From Hymenobacter nitidus (GTDB lineage: Bacteria; Bacteroidota; Bacteroidia; Cytophagales; Hymenobacteraceae), in the NCBI RefSeq assembly GCF_020447315.1, contig NZ_JAJADQ010000008.1, forward strand, positions 186,001-250,000: 64,000 nt of DNA. The letters are read 5' to 3'. Both the position numbers and the translations under genes were made by a program. This document shows, piece after piece, positions 38,857 through 47,171 of the stretch. The notes under the pieces are model-generated. The model was not told the origin of the DNA. It was given only the letters and a program-made list of their open reading frames with translations, and made no database searches. The first letter of the stretch is position 1, and the number at the start of each line of letters is the position of its first letter.

Positions 38857-39600
38857 ATGCCTAACGTCATGGTACAACAACACTACGACCGGTACACCAC
38901 CCAAGACCATTTGGTTTGGAAAGTATTGTTTGACCGCCAAACGGCTCTGCTGCACAAGCGGGCGGCGGCGGCGTTTAGTGTGGGCCTGGCCAAAGCGGGC
39001 CTTCACCGCAACGCGCTGCCCCGGTTTGAGGAAATCAGCAAGCGGCTGCAGAAGGCTACGGGCTGGCAGCTGGAGCCCGTCACGGGCATGCTCGACGATG
39101 CTACTTTCTTTGGCCTGCTGGCCCAGCGCAAGTTTCCGGCCACCGTCTGGATCCGGTCCATGGAGCAGTTCGACTTCACTGAGGAGCCCGATCTGTTTCA
39201 CGGTGTGTTCGGCCACGTGCCCCTGCTGATGGATCAGGCCTTTGCCGACTTTCTGCATTTTCTGGGGCGCGTTGCCGCTCAGCACCTGCATGATGCACCC
39301 GCTCTGGCCCGCCTGGAGCGGCTGTACGGCTTCACCGTGCAGTTTGGACTGGTGCAGGAGCAGGGGGCCACGCGCATGTACGGCGCCGGTCTGCTCTCAT
39401 CGTCGGGTGAAATTCACCATTGCGTAGCCGACGAAAGCACGCGCCGTGCCTTCGACCTGGCTACCGTATTGCAAACTGAATACAGCGAAGCGCATCTGCA
39501 GGAGCATTATTTTGTGCTCAACAGCTGGGACCAGCTCACGGAAAGCGTGGCGGAACTCGCCGCCTTGCTATCCAGCGGCTGGCAGCTGCAGGTGGCGTAG
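38857..39600 (+). CDS. phhA: Phenylalanine-4-hydroxylase (pterin- and iron-dependent)
   Basis: 247 residues, the size of single-domain bacterial enzymes. It hydroxylates Phe to Tyr using tetrahydrobiopterin, O2 and Fe(II). Iron ligands H115 and H120 lie in DLFHGVFGHVPLLMD. The third ligand position, normally Glu in FTVEFGL, is Q162 here (FTVQFGL; codon CAG). Other conserved parts, VWIRSMEQFDFTEEPD and YGAGLLSSSGEIHHC, are intact. ATG 38857 abuts the terminator T-run; ATG 38869 (MVQQHYDRYTTQDH) is equally likely. See findings for the substitution and leader. Confidence 0.9.
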   Translation: MPNVMVQQHYDRYTTQDHLVWKVLFDRQTALLHKRAAAAFSVGLAKAGLHRNALPRFEEISKRLQKATGWQLEPVTGMLDDATFFGLLAQRKFPATVWIRSMEQFDFTEEPDLFHGVFGHVPLLMDQAFADFLHFLGRVAAQHLHDAPALARLERLYGFTVQFGLVQEQGATRMYGAGLLSSSGEIHHCVADESTRRAFDLATVLQTEYSEAHLQEHYFVLNSWDQLTESVAELAALLSSGWQLQVA

Positions 39601-39630
39601 CCGCTGCTTTTTTCTAGAACCAGCCCCAAC

Positions 39631-39664
39631 AAAAAGGCCGCTTACAGAAGTAAGCGGCCTTTTT
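39631..39664. terminator. Bidirectional terminator
   Basis: AAAAAGGCCGCTTAC/GTAAGCGGCCTTTTT hairpin between convergent phhA and the delta-60 protein gene. Confidence 0.8.
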
Positions 39665-39682
39665 AATGAGGTACATCCGGTG

Positions 39683-42600
39683 TTATTCAGCAATGATAAT
39701 CTGGTGCGCGGATACCTGCTGACCACTGGTCAGGCGCAGCGTATACACGCCCTTGCTCAGCCCCTGCACCGATAGTACGCCATCCAGAGAGCCGGCCCGG
39801 ATGGTCAGTGTCTGGTGGCGCACTACCTGGCCGAGGGGGTTGTACAAATGCGCGGCAACCTGCTGGCTTGGGCCGGTCAGGCCGCTGAGCTGAATGCGGA
39901 GCTGCCCACCCGTAACCGGGTTCGGAAACAGATTTACCGTGGCAGCCCCCAGGCTTGGCTGGCTGGCCAGGGTCCGGCTCTGGCCGAAGTGCAACACAAA
40001 GCGTGAGGTCAGAGCCGCGTTGGCCGTGGCCACGGTAAAGGAATAGGCGGGCTGTTGGCGCAGGTCGTGCCAGGTGCCGGTGAGCTTGTCTTCCAGCAGC
40101 ACCGGAGTGGCGCTGTTGAAGTTGAGCAGCTGGCCGGCCGTCAGCGTGTAGGTACCGGCCTGGTCAAGCCAGGCGTGGAGGGCTACGCTGGTACCCTGGC
40201 TGGAAAGCAGAGGCAAGCCGTTGATGGACAGCTCGGTTTGGCCGGCCACCGTGCTGAGCTGGGCGCCGTTGCTGCCGGGTAGCTTGTAGGCATCAAACTG
40301 AGAATCGGCCTGGGCGGTAGCTCCTTGCTGGAAGTAGACGTAGGCCGCGTCGCTCGGCTGAGCCTGGCCGGGAGCCGTCAGGTCGAGGCGGAGCAGGGGG
40401 CGGGTTTCGGCCGCGGCGCGGTAAAAGTCCGGATTAGCGTAGGTCGTCAGGCGGGCCGCGTTGGTGAACTGCAGCGTGACGGAAGGCGCTGTGGCCCGCA
40501 CGAAGAAGGCCTGCATTGCCGGCAGGATGTTGCCCGCACCCACCCCGTTGACGTAGCTCACATACGAGCCGCTGTACTCACCGCTGCTGCGAAACACGTA
40601 AGCCGCCGCGTCCAGACCCGCCGGCAGGCTGACCAGGTTCCAGTCGAGCGGGGCGGGGTAGGGGTTGCCCACCAGGTTCCAACCCGACCCGGCCTGCGTA
40701 CCGGCCGTGAGCGTGCGGGTGATAGTGCCGTTGTTGAGCGTGCCCACAAATGAAATGGGAGAGCCGCCCAGCGAAAACGAGGAAGTATTTACGGTGTAGC
40801 CATTGCCGGGCTCAAGCGCATCGGCCGGCACCTGCCAGCCCTGGTCGAAGCCGGGATTAGCCGCGCTCAGCCGCGCCTCATTGTACTCGAAGATGTTGGG
40901 AAAAGGCGTAACCGAGCCCGGGTCGGCGGCGGTATTATAGGCTTGGTTGCGCACGGGCACAAACCCGTTGTAGGCCAGAGTGCTGAAGGCGGCATTGCTG
41001 ACCGGTGAGGAGTAGTGGCGGTACCCTTTGCCCAGGTTCAGGGCCGGGTTGATGTTGCGCTCTACAGTTACGGCTCCGGTTACCACCCCGGTAGGCGTGT
41101 TGTTTACGACCATTGCACTGGTCGAATTGGTCGAAACCAGGCGCAGTATCTGTCCATTGGTGGTCAGCGGACCGTTGAGGCGCAGCAGCTGCGTCACGTT
41201 CAGCGGGCCCGCCAGGCGGGCGCCGGCCGGGCCTACATCGAGCGTGCTGATAAGGGCATACTCCCGGCTGCCGCTGCTGGTAATGTTTTGCACCTGGCTG
41301 CCCCGTGTCCGCAGCGTACCATTGCCCAGCACCATGCCATTGAGCGTGAGGCTGCCCATTGCGGTCAGGGTGCCGGTGGCGGCCAGGGTGAAGGTGGCGC
41401 CTTCTTCCACCGTCAGGTTGCGGCTGATGGCGGTAGTCGATAAAACCGGGTAACGCGTCGAGGCTTTGGGAATCAGCACGTTGGTGGCCGTGTCGGCGGG
41501 CAGCACGCTGTTGCTCCAGTTCTGGGCGTTATCGTAGGCAGTGCTTACGCTGCCGTTCCACACGCCGTTGGGAAGAGTGCTGGTAGGCACCGCCGAATAC
41601 CGGGCCAGGGCAAACAGCCAATTCTCCTCCACGGGTGGGGAAGTGGGTAACGGACCTTTCTTGCGGTAATACCCGCCACCCGCTACGATTTTGCCGTCGG
41701 GCAACACCACCACACTGGAAGTCCCTGACGTCTGGTAGTAGCCCGGATAAGCGGAGTCGGTGAATTCAGTGCGGATAGTCTGGTCAAAGTTGCTGCCAAA
41801 GGAGCTGTCCTTGGTGCCGTCGGGATTCAAGCGTAGCAGGCCAAAGTTGGTGCCATTGCCGCCATTGACGACAATTTTGCCGTCGGCCTGCAACGCCAGT
41901 TCCCCGTTGTTGTACCCACCGGCTACGTCATAAGGGCCGTCGTAGAGGGTAGGCTGGGTGGAGTCGTGTTGAAAATTGGCAACCCCATTGACGCCAAAAG
42001 TGGTATCAAGGTCGCCGGAGGGCAAAAAGCGTGCAAAGCTGGCGTTGTAGGTAAAGGATGCGCCCAGGCCCAGATTGGTTAAAAACTTGCCATCAGGCAA
42101 GAGTAGAATCTGGCGGTTGTTGGCGTAGTAGTTCAACTCTGTGTAGAGCCGACGACCAGCGGTGCCAAATGATGCATCGGGCGTGCCATCGGGGAGCAGG
42201 CGTACAAATACCGCCCGGAACGCACTTTGGGAGCTCTGGCCGAAGCGCCCACCCGCCAGAATGGTGCCATTGGGCAAAAGGGCCAGACTGTAGCCATCGG
42301 TATCATTCTCCGATGGGAACGTAACGGTGGGCAATATAAAGTTGGTACTGTACTCCATATCCGGAGTGCCGTCGGCATTATAACGAGCCACCAGCAAGTA
42401 GTTTTGGGTGCCCGAAGCCGACACTCTTACGTAACGGGAGCCGACTACCACGATTTTTCCGTCGGCCTGCACTTGCGCCGTGCGGAAAACACTGCCGCGC
42501 TCCTGGGTGGCCGCCACGGTAGGGCGGGTCACCAGTCCATTGTCGCCGAAGCTCGCATCAATGGTGCCATTCGCGTTGAAGCGGAGTATACCACCCACGG

Positions 42601-43009
42601 CGGTTTCCGAATCGGCTGGCGCGCCGTTGGGTGCCCCTACTGCCAGCAGCTTACCGTCGGGGAGCAGCTGCAGCTGGGCCAGGGTGAAAGCCGTATTGGG
42701 ACGTTGCGTGGCTAGGTCATAGCTGATTGCGCCATTGGTGCCATAGGAAGTGTCGATTGAGCCGTTGGCATCGTAGCGCACGGTAACCCACCCGCCCAGC
42801 CGGCTGCGGCCCAAGGCAATGATTTTGCCATCGGCTTGCGGGTAGAGCTTGGTAACGTTGTCGTTGGAAGTGGGCGGGGTAAGGGCCGTTGTTACCCGGC
42901 CGTCGGCATCGAAGCTAGAGTCTAGTTCGAAGCGCTGGGCCTGGGCCGTAAGGGCGCTGGTAACTAATAAGGCTCCCAGAAACAGGGGGCGGTAGTAGGC
43001 GTGTTGCAT
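39683..43009 (-). CDS. Large T9SS-sorted protein with delta-60 repeats
   Basis: 1108 residues. Signal peptide MQHAYYRPLFLGALLVTSALTAQAQ, then repeated delta-60 (DUF5122-type) units of about 50-60 residues: LPDGKLLAVGAPNG, QADGKIVVVGSRYV, LPNGTILAGGRFGQS, LPDGKFLTNLG, QADGKIVVNGGNG and LPDGKIVAGGGYY, each followed by RFNANGTIDASFG-like phrases, spanning about 30-500. A beta-sandwich region with SAYVYFQQG and LPLLSSQGTSVALHAWLDQAG follows, and a type A T9SS tail (VNLFPNPVTGGQLRIQLSGL...VYTLRLTSGQQVSAHQIIIAE). The repeats probably fold as a beta-propeller; extracellular role unknown. ATG 43009 gives the signal; 43057 does not. Confidence 0.9.
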   Translation of the reverse strand: MQHAYYRPLFLGALLVTSALTAQAQRFELDSSFDADGRVTTALTPPTSNDNVTKLYPQADGKIIALGRSRLGGWVTVRYDANGSIDTSYGTNGAISYDLATQRPNTAFTLAQLQLLPDGKLLAVGAPNGAPADSETAVGGILRFNANGTIDASFGDNGLVTRPTVAATQERGSVFRTAQVQADGKIVVVGSRYVRVSASGTQNYLLVARYNADGTPDMEYSTNFILPTVTFPSENDTDGYSLALLPNGTILAGGRFGQSSQSAFRAVFVRLLPDGTPDASFGTAGRRLYTELNYYANNRQILLLPDGKFLTNLGLGASFTYNASFARFLPSGDLDTTFGVNGVANFQHDSTQPTLYDGPYDVAGGYNNGELALQADGKIVVNGGNGTNFGLLRLNPDGTKDSSFGSNFDQTIRTEFTDSAYPGYYQTSGTSSVVVLPDGKIVAGGGYYRKKGPLPTSPPVEENWLFALARYSAVPTSTLPNGVWNGSVSTAYDNAQNWSNSVLPADTATNVLIPKASTRYPVLSTTAISRNLTVEEGATFTLAATGTLTAMGSLTLNGMVLGNGTLRTRGSQVQNITSSGSREYALISTLDVGPAGARLAGPLNVTQLLRLNGPLTTNGQILRLVSTNSTSAMVVNNTPTGVVTGAVTVERNINPALNLGKGYRHYSSPVSNAAFSTLAYNGFVPVRNQAYNTAADPGSVTPFPNIFEYNEARLSAANPGFDQGWQVPADALEPGNGYTVNTSSFSLGGSPISFVGTLNNGTITRTLTAGTQAGSGWNLVGNPYPAPLDWNLVSLPAGLDAAAYVFRSSGEYSGSYVSYVNGVGAGNILPAMQAFFVRATAPSVTLQFTNAARLTTYANPDFYRAAAETRPLLRLDLTAPGQAQPSDAAYVYFQQGATAQADSQFDAYKLPGSNGAQLSTVAGQTELSINGLPLLSSQGTSVALHAWLDQAGTYTLTAGQLLNFNSATPVLLEDKLTGTWHDLRQQPAYSFTVATANAALTSRFVLHFGQSRTLASQPSLGAATVNLFPNPVTGGQLRIQLSGLTGPSQQVAAHLYNPLGQVVRHQTLTIRAGSLDGVLSVQGLSKGVYTLRLTSGQQVSAHQIIIAE

Positions 43010-43088
43010 GTAGGAATAGAGTGAGGGTAGGGGTATAAGCGAGAGGTTAGCAGCCAACGTCGCTCAGCGTCTGAGTGGCCGATGTTAC

Positions 43089-43304
43089 TTAGTCCTGGGG
43101 TGGCGTGGCGCGCAGGCGGCGCAGGGTATAGGCCGCGCCAGCCGCTACGAGCAGGCCTACGCCGCCGTCAATAGGCGCGTTGGTAGCACCGGGACGGGGG
43201 CCGCCCGTGCCGGGCCCCTGGGCCCGGGCAGGTGAAGCTGAAATAAGTAACAGCAAAAAGGCTGCGACAAAGGCAGCCAGGGGTACGCGTAGGAATACGG
43301 TCAT
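43089..43304 (-). CDS. Small PID-CTERM sorting-domain protein
   Basis: 71 residues. Signal peptide (MTVFLRVPLAAFVAAFLLLLISASPARAQ), a short Gly/Pro linker, then PIDGGVGLLVAAGAAYTLRRLRATP: the PID motif, a short hydrophobic stretch and basic tail of the PID-CTERM class seen in Bacteroidota. Almost nothing lies between signal and tail, so the protein is essentially a signal plus sorting tail. It precedes the delta-60 gene in the same direction, 79 bases apart. Start 43304 chosen; 43367 adds residues ahead of the signal. Confidence 0.8.
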   Translation of the reverse strand: MTVFLRVPLAAFVAAFLLLLISASPARAQGPGTGGPRPGATNAPIDGGVGLLVAAGAAYTLRRLRATPPQD

Positions 43305-43503
43305 TAACGTGAAATAAGTGTGAGAAATGAAACTGTTGCGGGGGTAATGCGGAGCGAGAACGAGCAAATGTAAGCGTGTAGTGTTACTAAAGTATAACTA
43401 AATAGAATTATTTAACTAATACTGCAGGAAACCAAGCAAACTTCTCCGGGCAGGGTGGTTGGAGCCCAGGCAGAGGCGGGCCGCAGGGTGCTTGCCAGGC
43501 CGC

Positions 43504-43974
43504 TTAATAGCGCCAGCCCAGGCTTCGGTACACGAAATGCAGCAGCCAGAGCGGGCCAATGAGCAGAAACTGCAGGTCTTTTAAAAAGCTGGGCTTCTTG
43601 CCCTCCACCTTGTGGCCCCAGAACTGCCCAATCCAGGCTAGGACAAAAATAATGAGGCAAATAGCCCACAAAGGCAACCCGGCATGCTCGTCGAGCTGGT
43701 GCAAACCCACGGCCATCAGCAGGCTGATGAGCACCATGCCCAAAGCCAGCGGCACCGACAGGCGCAGGTAGTACACCACGGCCAGCACCATTACCAGCGT
43801 CGCCAGGTTCAGCCAGGGACTAACGCGGGCTAGGGCCCCGGGTAGGGGCACCGACCAGAGCAGCCCCAGCAGGGAAAACATAATCAGGGGCACGCACACC
43901 CAGTGCACCAGTTTGTTGGTCGGGTTCTGGTGGCTTTCACCATATTCATCGAGCAGGGCGGGTAAGGTGGTCAT
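43504..43974 (-). CDS. DUF962 / Mpo1-like membrane protein
   Basis: 156 residues with four hydrophobic segments. The family hallmark ESHQNPTNKLVHWVCVPLIMFSLLGLLW is at the N-terminus (HQNPTNKLVHW), and GQFWGHKVEGKKPSFLKDLQFLLIGPLWLLHF at the C-terminus. Yeast Mpo1 of this family is an Fe(II)-dependent alpha-oxidation dioxygenase for 2-hydroxy fatty acids; conserved His residues (HQN, HW, HQLDEH, GHK) are present. The bacterial role is inferred only. Start at 43974 (MTTLPALLDEYGESH). Confidence 0.88.
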   Translation of the reverse strand: MTTLPALLDEYGESHQNPTNKLVHWVCVPLIMFSLLGLLWSVPLPGALARVSPWLNLATLVMVLAVVYYLRLSVPLALGMVLISLLMAVGLHQLDEHAGLPLWAICLIIFVLAWIGQFWGHKVEGKKPSFLKDLQFLLIGPLWLLHFVYRSLGWRY

Positions 43975-44123
43975 GGGGGTAGAGCTAGGATGGAAATAAG
44001 GCGCCACGTCTGGCCGGCAGCGGGCAGATTGGCGGCAAATAAAGTAGAGAATAAAACAGAAAAAGCCACCCCGAACGGAGTAGCTTTCTGAATAATTTCC
44101 GGGCGGGCCCAGCACCAGCTGTA

Positions 44124-45005
44124 TCAGCCCTTTAGCTTGAAGTTCTTGCGCAGGTATTCGAGTGAGGCCGCGTGGGCCTGGGCGGCAAACTCCCGGCTGT
44201 ACTTCGGGTTGGAGGGGTTGGCAAAGGCATGGTCGGCATCGTAGCTCTTGATGGTCACCTTCTTCTTGGCTGTGGCCATATCCTTCTGGAACTGGCTGAC
44301 CACTTCAGGGTTGATCCACTTGTCCTGAGTAGCAAAAATGCCCAGCACGTCGGTGTTCAGGGTTTTGAGCTTGGCTACGTCCTTCTCCGGCATGCCGTAG
44401 TACACCACGCTGCCCACCGCCTTGGGGCCGGCCAGCAGAGCCGTCTGCAACGACCAGCCGCCGCCGAAGCACCAGCCCACCGACGATACCTTGGCATTGG
44501 GCCCGGCATGCAGCAGCGCTCCTTTGATGATGGCTTCGGCCCGCTCGGTTTTCACGCCCTGCATCAGCTTGCCGGCTTCGTCGGGAGTAGTGGCTACCTG
44601 TCCGTCGTAGAGGTCGAGGGCAATGACGTTGACGCCCTTCAGCTCGTTGGCATAGGTGGCGGCTTCCTTCTTGATGTAGTCGTTCAGTCCCCACCACTCG
44701 TGAATCACGAACAGGTACTTGTCGGAGCGCACGTTGCTTTTGATTTCAAAGGCCTTGGCCGTCTGCCCATCGGTGGTTTTGAACTCAATCATCTCTCCCT
44801 GGCCCTCATAGGTGTAGGGCAGGGGCGCATCGTGGCCACCGGAGAAGTCTTCGTTGGAAGCCAGCATAGCAAATACCTCGGTAGCATTGGTGCCGGCCGC
44901 GGGCCGTGAGCAGCACGTCATCTTAGGTTGCGGCGTGCTTACCTGAGCCGAAGCCACGGAAACTACGCTGAGCAAGGCAGCGCACAGAGTCCATATTTTT
45001 TTCAT
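44124..45005 (-). CDS. Dienelactone hydrolase family protein, secreted
   Basis: 293 residues. Signal MKKIWTLCAALLSVVSVASAQ. The alpha/beta-hydrolase core has the catalytic Cys in GWCFGGGWS, the DLH-type fold segment YLFVIHEWWGLNDYIKKEA, and His in SYDADHAFANPSNPKY; the Asp position is near FATQDKWIN. Periplasmic DLH-like proteins often act on esters or lactones; substrate unknown. Its start is ATG 45005 with no long extension. Confidence 0.9.
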   Translation of the reverse strand: MKKIWTLCAALLSVVSVASAQVSTPQPKMTCCSRPAAGTNATEVFAMLASNEDFSGGHDAPLPYTYEGQGEMIEFKTTDGQTAKAFEIKSNVRSDKYLFVIHEWWGLNDYIKKEAATYANELKGVNVIALDLYDGQVATTPDEAGKLMQGVKTERAEAIIKGALLHAGPNAKVSSVGWCFGGGWSLQTALLAGPKAVGSVVYYGMPEKDVAKLKTLNTDVLGIFATQDKWINPEVVSQFQKDMATAKKKVTIKSYDADHAFANPSNPKYSREFAAQAHAASLEYLRKNFKLKG

Positions 45006-45104
45006 AAAAGCAGAACGGTGGTGTAGAGTAGAAAGCCGTTTTTACAGCCGCCAAGGCCCTAAAAACGCGAATTGAAGCTAACAACTGACGAGCTCAAAAA
45101 TGGT

Positions 45105-46472
45105 TTAGTCTTTGGCGGTATCATCCGCGCCGGTCTGCACTGAGGCCCGCAGCTCCGTCAGCAGGGCGTAGAGGCCCACGTAGGTACGGTTCAGGTAGAT
45201 AAAGTGCTCCGAACCCCGGGGCTCCCGCTGCTGCCGCAGCTCGGGCTCCTGCATCAGCTCGTTGCCCAGCTGGTAGAGGGCCGCCATGTACTCCGGGTCG
45301 CCGAAGTCGAAGGTAGCCTGGCGGAAGGGGCGGCCTACCAGCTCCAGGGAAGCCTGCATAGTTTGCCGGTAAAAAGCCTGCCGGGCCGGGCTGTCGTCGG
45401 GGCGCAGCACACCGGCCCGGGTTAGCAGAGCGGCGAGACGGGCTTCGTCGGCCAGGGTTTCGGGCGTGAGCAGGGCCGTGAACAGCTCGTACACATCGGC
45501 TGGAATTTCCTTGACACAGCCAAAATCCAGGACGCCCACCGTACCGCCGTCGTCGACCCGCAGCAGGAAGTTGCCGGGGTGCGGGTCGGCGTGTACGCGG
45601 TGCAGCGTGTGCAGCTGAAAGGCGTAGAAGTCCCACAGCGCCTGGCCCAGCTGGTTGCGCACCTGCTGGCTGGGGTCGGTAGCCAGAAACTCTTTCAGGT
45701 GCTGCCCCGGCAGCCAGTCCATCGTCAGCACGCGGTTGGTCGACAGCTCTGGGTAGTAGCGCGGAAACTGCAGGTGGGCCAGGTGGGCACACTCGGCGGC
45801 TATTTCGGTGCCGCGCTGCAGCTCCAGGGCGTAGTTGGTTTCCTCCAGCAGCCGGGTTTCCACCTCGTCCAGGTAGGGCCGCACCTGGGCTTCATCGAGG
45901 CCCAGTACGCGCAGGGCAATGGGTTTTACCAGCCGGATATCGGAGCGGATGCTGTCGGCCACGCCGGGATACTGCACCTTCACGGCCAGCTCCAGGTCGT
46001 CCTTGCAGGCCCGGTGCACCTGCCCGATGCTGGCCGCCTGCCGGGCGTTGATGTCAAACTCATCGAACACCTCAAACGGGGAGCGGCCAAAGGCGTCGCG
46101 CAGCACCTTGGTTACCAGCGGCCCCGACAGCGGCGGACTTTGGTACTGAGCTTGGGCAAACCGGTCGGAGTAGGCCGTGGGGAGCATGTTTTTCTCCATG
46201 GCCAGCATCTGGGCCACTTTCAGCACCGATCCTTTCATTTCGCTCAGGGCCCCGTACAGCTCGGCGGCGTTGGCCGCGTGCAGGTCGTCGGTTTCGCTGG
46301 CGACGCCAGCGGCGCGCTTAGCGTAGTGCTTCACGTAGTTGGCGCCTACTTTCAGGCCGGTTTTGGCAAAGCGGGCCGCCCGCGCCACTTTCGTGGTGGG
46401 CAACGACGCTAGCTGACGACCCGCGTCAGGGCCGGGCACCGGCGCATCGGGAGTACTGGTGTGGTCACTCAT
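45105..46472 (-). CDS. AarF/ABC1/UbiB-family kinase-like protein
   Basis: 455 residues. The ABC1 fold shows the KxGQ-type loop as KGSVLKVAQMLAMEKNMLP (residues 75-95), ASIGQVHRA followed by AVKVQYPGVADSIRSDI, and HADPHPGNFLLRVDDGGTVGVLDFGCVKEIP, which holds the ATP and metal residues. The family influences quinone and lipid metabolism (COQ8, UbiB). Quinone relevance here is inferred. It overlaps the TetR gene by one base (start ATG and the TetR stop share base 46472), so the two are cotranscribed and translationally coupled. Confidence 0.92.
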   Translation of the reverse strand: MSDHTSTPDAPVPGPDAGRQLASLPTTKVARAARFAKTGLKVGANYVKHYAKRAAGVASETDDLHAANAAELYGALSEMKGSVLKVAQMLAMEKNMLPTAYSDRFAQAQYQSPPLSGPLVTKVLRDAFGRSPFEVFDEFDINARQAASIGQVHRACKDDLELAVKVQYPGVADSIRSDIRLVKPIALRVLGLDEAQVRPYLDEVETRLLEETNYALELQRGTEIAAECAHLAHLQFPRYYPELSTNRVLTMDWLPGQHLKEFLATDPSQQVRNQLGQALWDFYAFQLHTLHRVHADPHPGNFLLRVDDGGTVGVLDFGCVKEIPADVYELFTALLTPETLADEARLAALLTRAGVLRPDDSPARQAFYRQTMQASLELVGRPFRQATFDFGDPEYMAALYQLGNELMQEPELRQQREPRGSEHFIYLNRTYVGLYALLTELRASVQTGADDTAKD

Positions 46473-47104
46473 TAGCGGCGGTGCACCAGAAAGCGGGCCA
46501 GGTCCAGGGCCGAGTCCAGGGTGTTGCGGCCCACCAGGTCGAAGCTCAGCGTCACGGCCTTTTCAATAGCCGCGTCGGTCCGCTCAAAGTTCAGGGAGTC
46601 GTCTTTGGCGAAGAAGCCCAGCACAAACAGCACCTGCTGCCAGAACAGGCGCGGGTACTGACTTTGCACCAACGGCCGCACGGCTACTTCCTCTGTGCGC
46701 TTGCCCTCCTGCAGAATGTCCTGCACGAAGACCTCAAAGTCCTGCCGGAAATCGTCGAGTACGCGCGGGGTGAGGCCCGGCAGTACCGTCAAAGAGCGGT
46801 GCAGGGAGTTGAGGGCGTAGCTGCGGTTCTGCTTCAGAATCTCCAGCAGCGTGTAGTAGAAGCCCAGCAGCTTTTCGCGGGCCCCGTACTGTTCCCACAC
46901 CGGCTCGGTGGCCGCGCGCTGCCGCGCCTCCCGGGCAAAGTCGGCCCAGATTTCGCGGTCAATAGCGTCGAAGTTGGCATAGTAACGGTAGAATTCCGCC
47001 TCCGGAAGGCTCAGCTTGCTGGTGAGCTTAAACACGGAGGCTGGCGGGGTGCCCTTGCGCAGCACGTAGTCGAGGTAAGCCTGTTTGATGCGGTCCTTAT
47101 CCAT
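46472..47104 (-). CDS. TetR-family transcriptional regulator
   Basis: 210 residues. An N-terminal HTH region (MDKDRIKQAYLDYVLRKGTPPASVFKLTSKLSLPEAEFYRYYANFDAIDREIWADF, about residues 1-55) has the TetR FYRYYANFD signature, followed by a helical C-terminal domain (LLGFYYTLLEILKQNRSYALNSL...). TetR proteins repress nearby or own genes on ligand binding. The overlap with the AarF gene suggests control of that gene or a membrane-lipid sensor, which is inference. Confidence 0.82.
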   Translation of the reverse strand: MDKDRIKQAYLDYVLRKGTPPASVFKLTSKLSLPEAEFYRYYANFDAIDREIWADFAREARQRAATEPVWEQYGAREKLLGFYYTLLEILKQNRSYALNSLHRSLTVLPGLTPRVLDDFRQDFEVFVQDILQEGKRTEEVAVRPLVQSQYPRLFWQQVLFVLGFFAKDDSLNFERTDAAIEKAVTLSFDLVGRNTLDSALDLARFLVHRR

Positions 47105-47171
47105 GTTCTTATAACCGTGTTACGCCCTGTAAGTTGCTTTTTCAGCCGATTAATTGCCATCGGCCCGCCGA

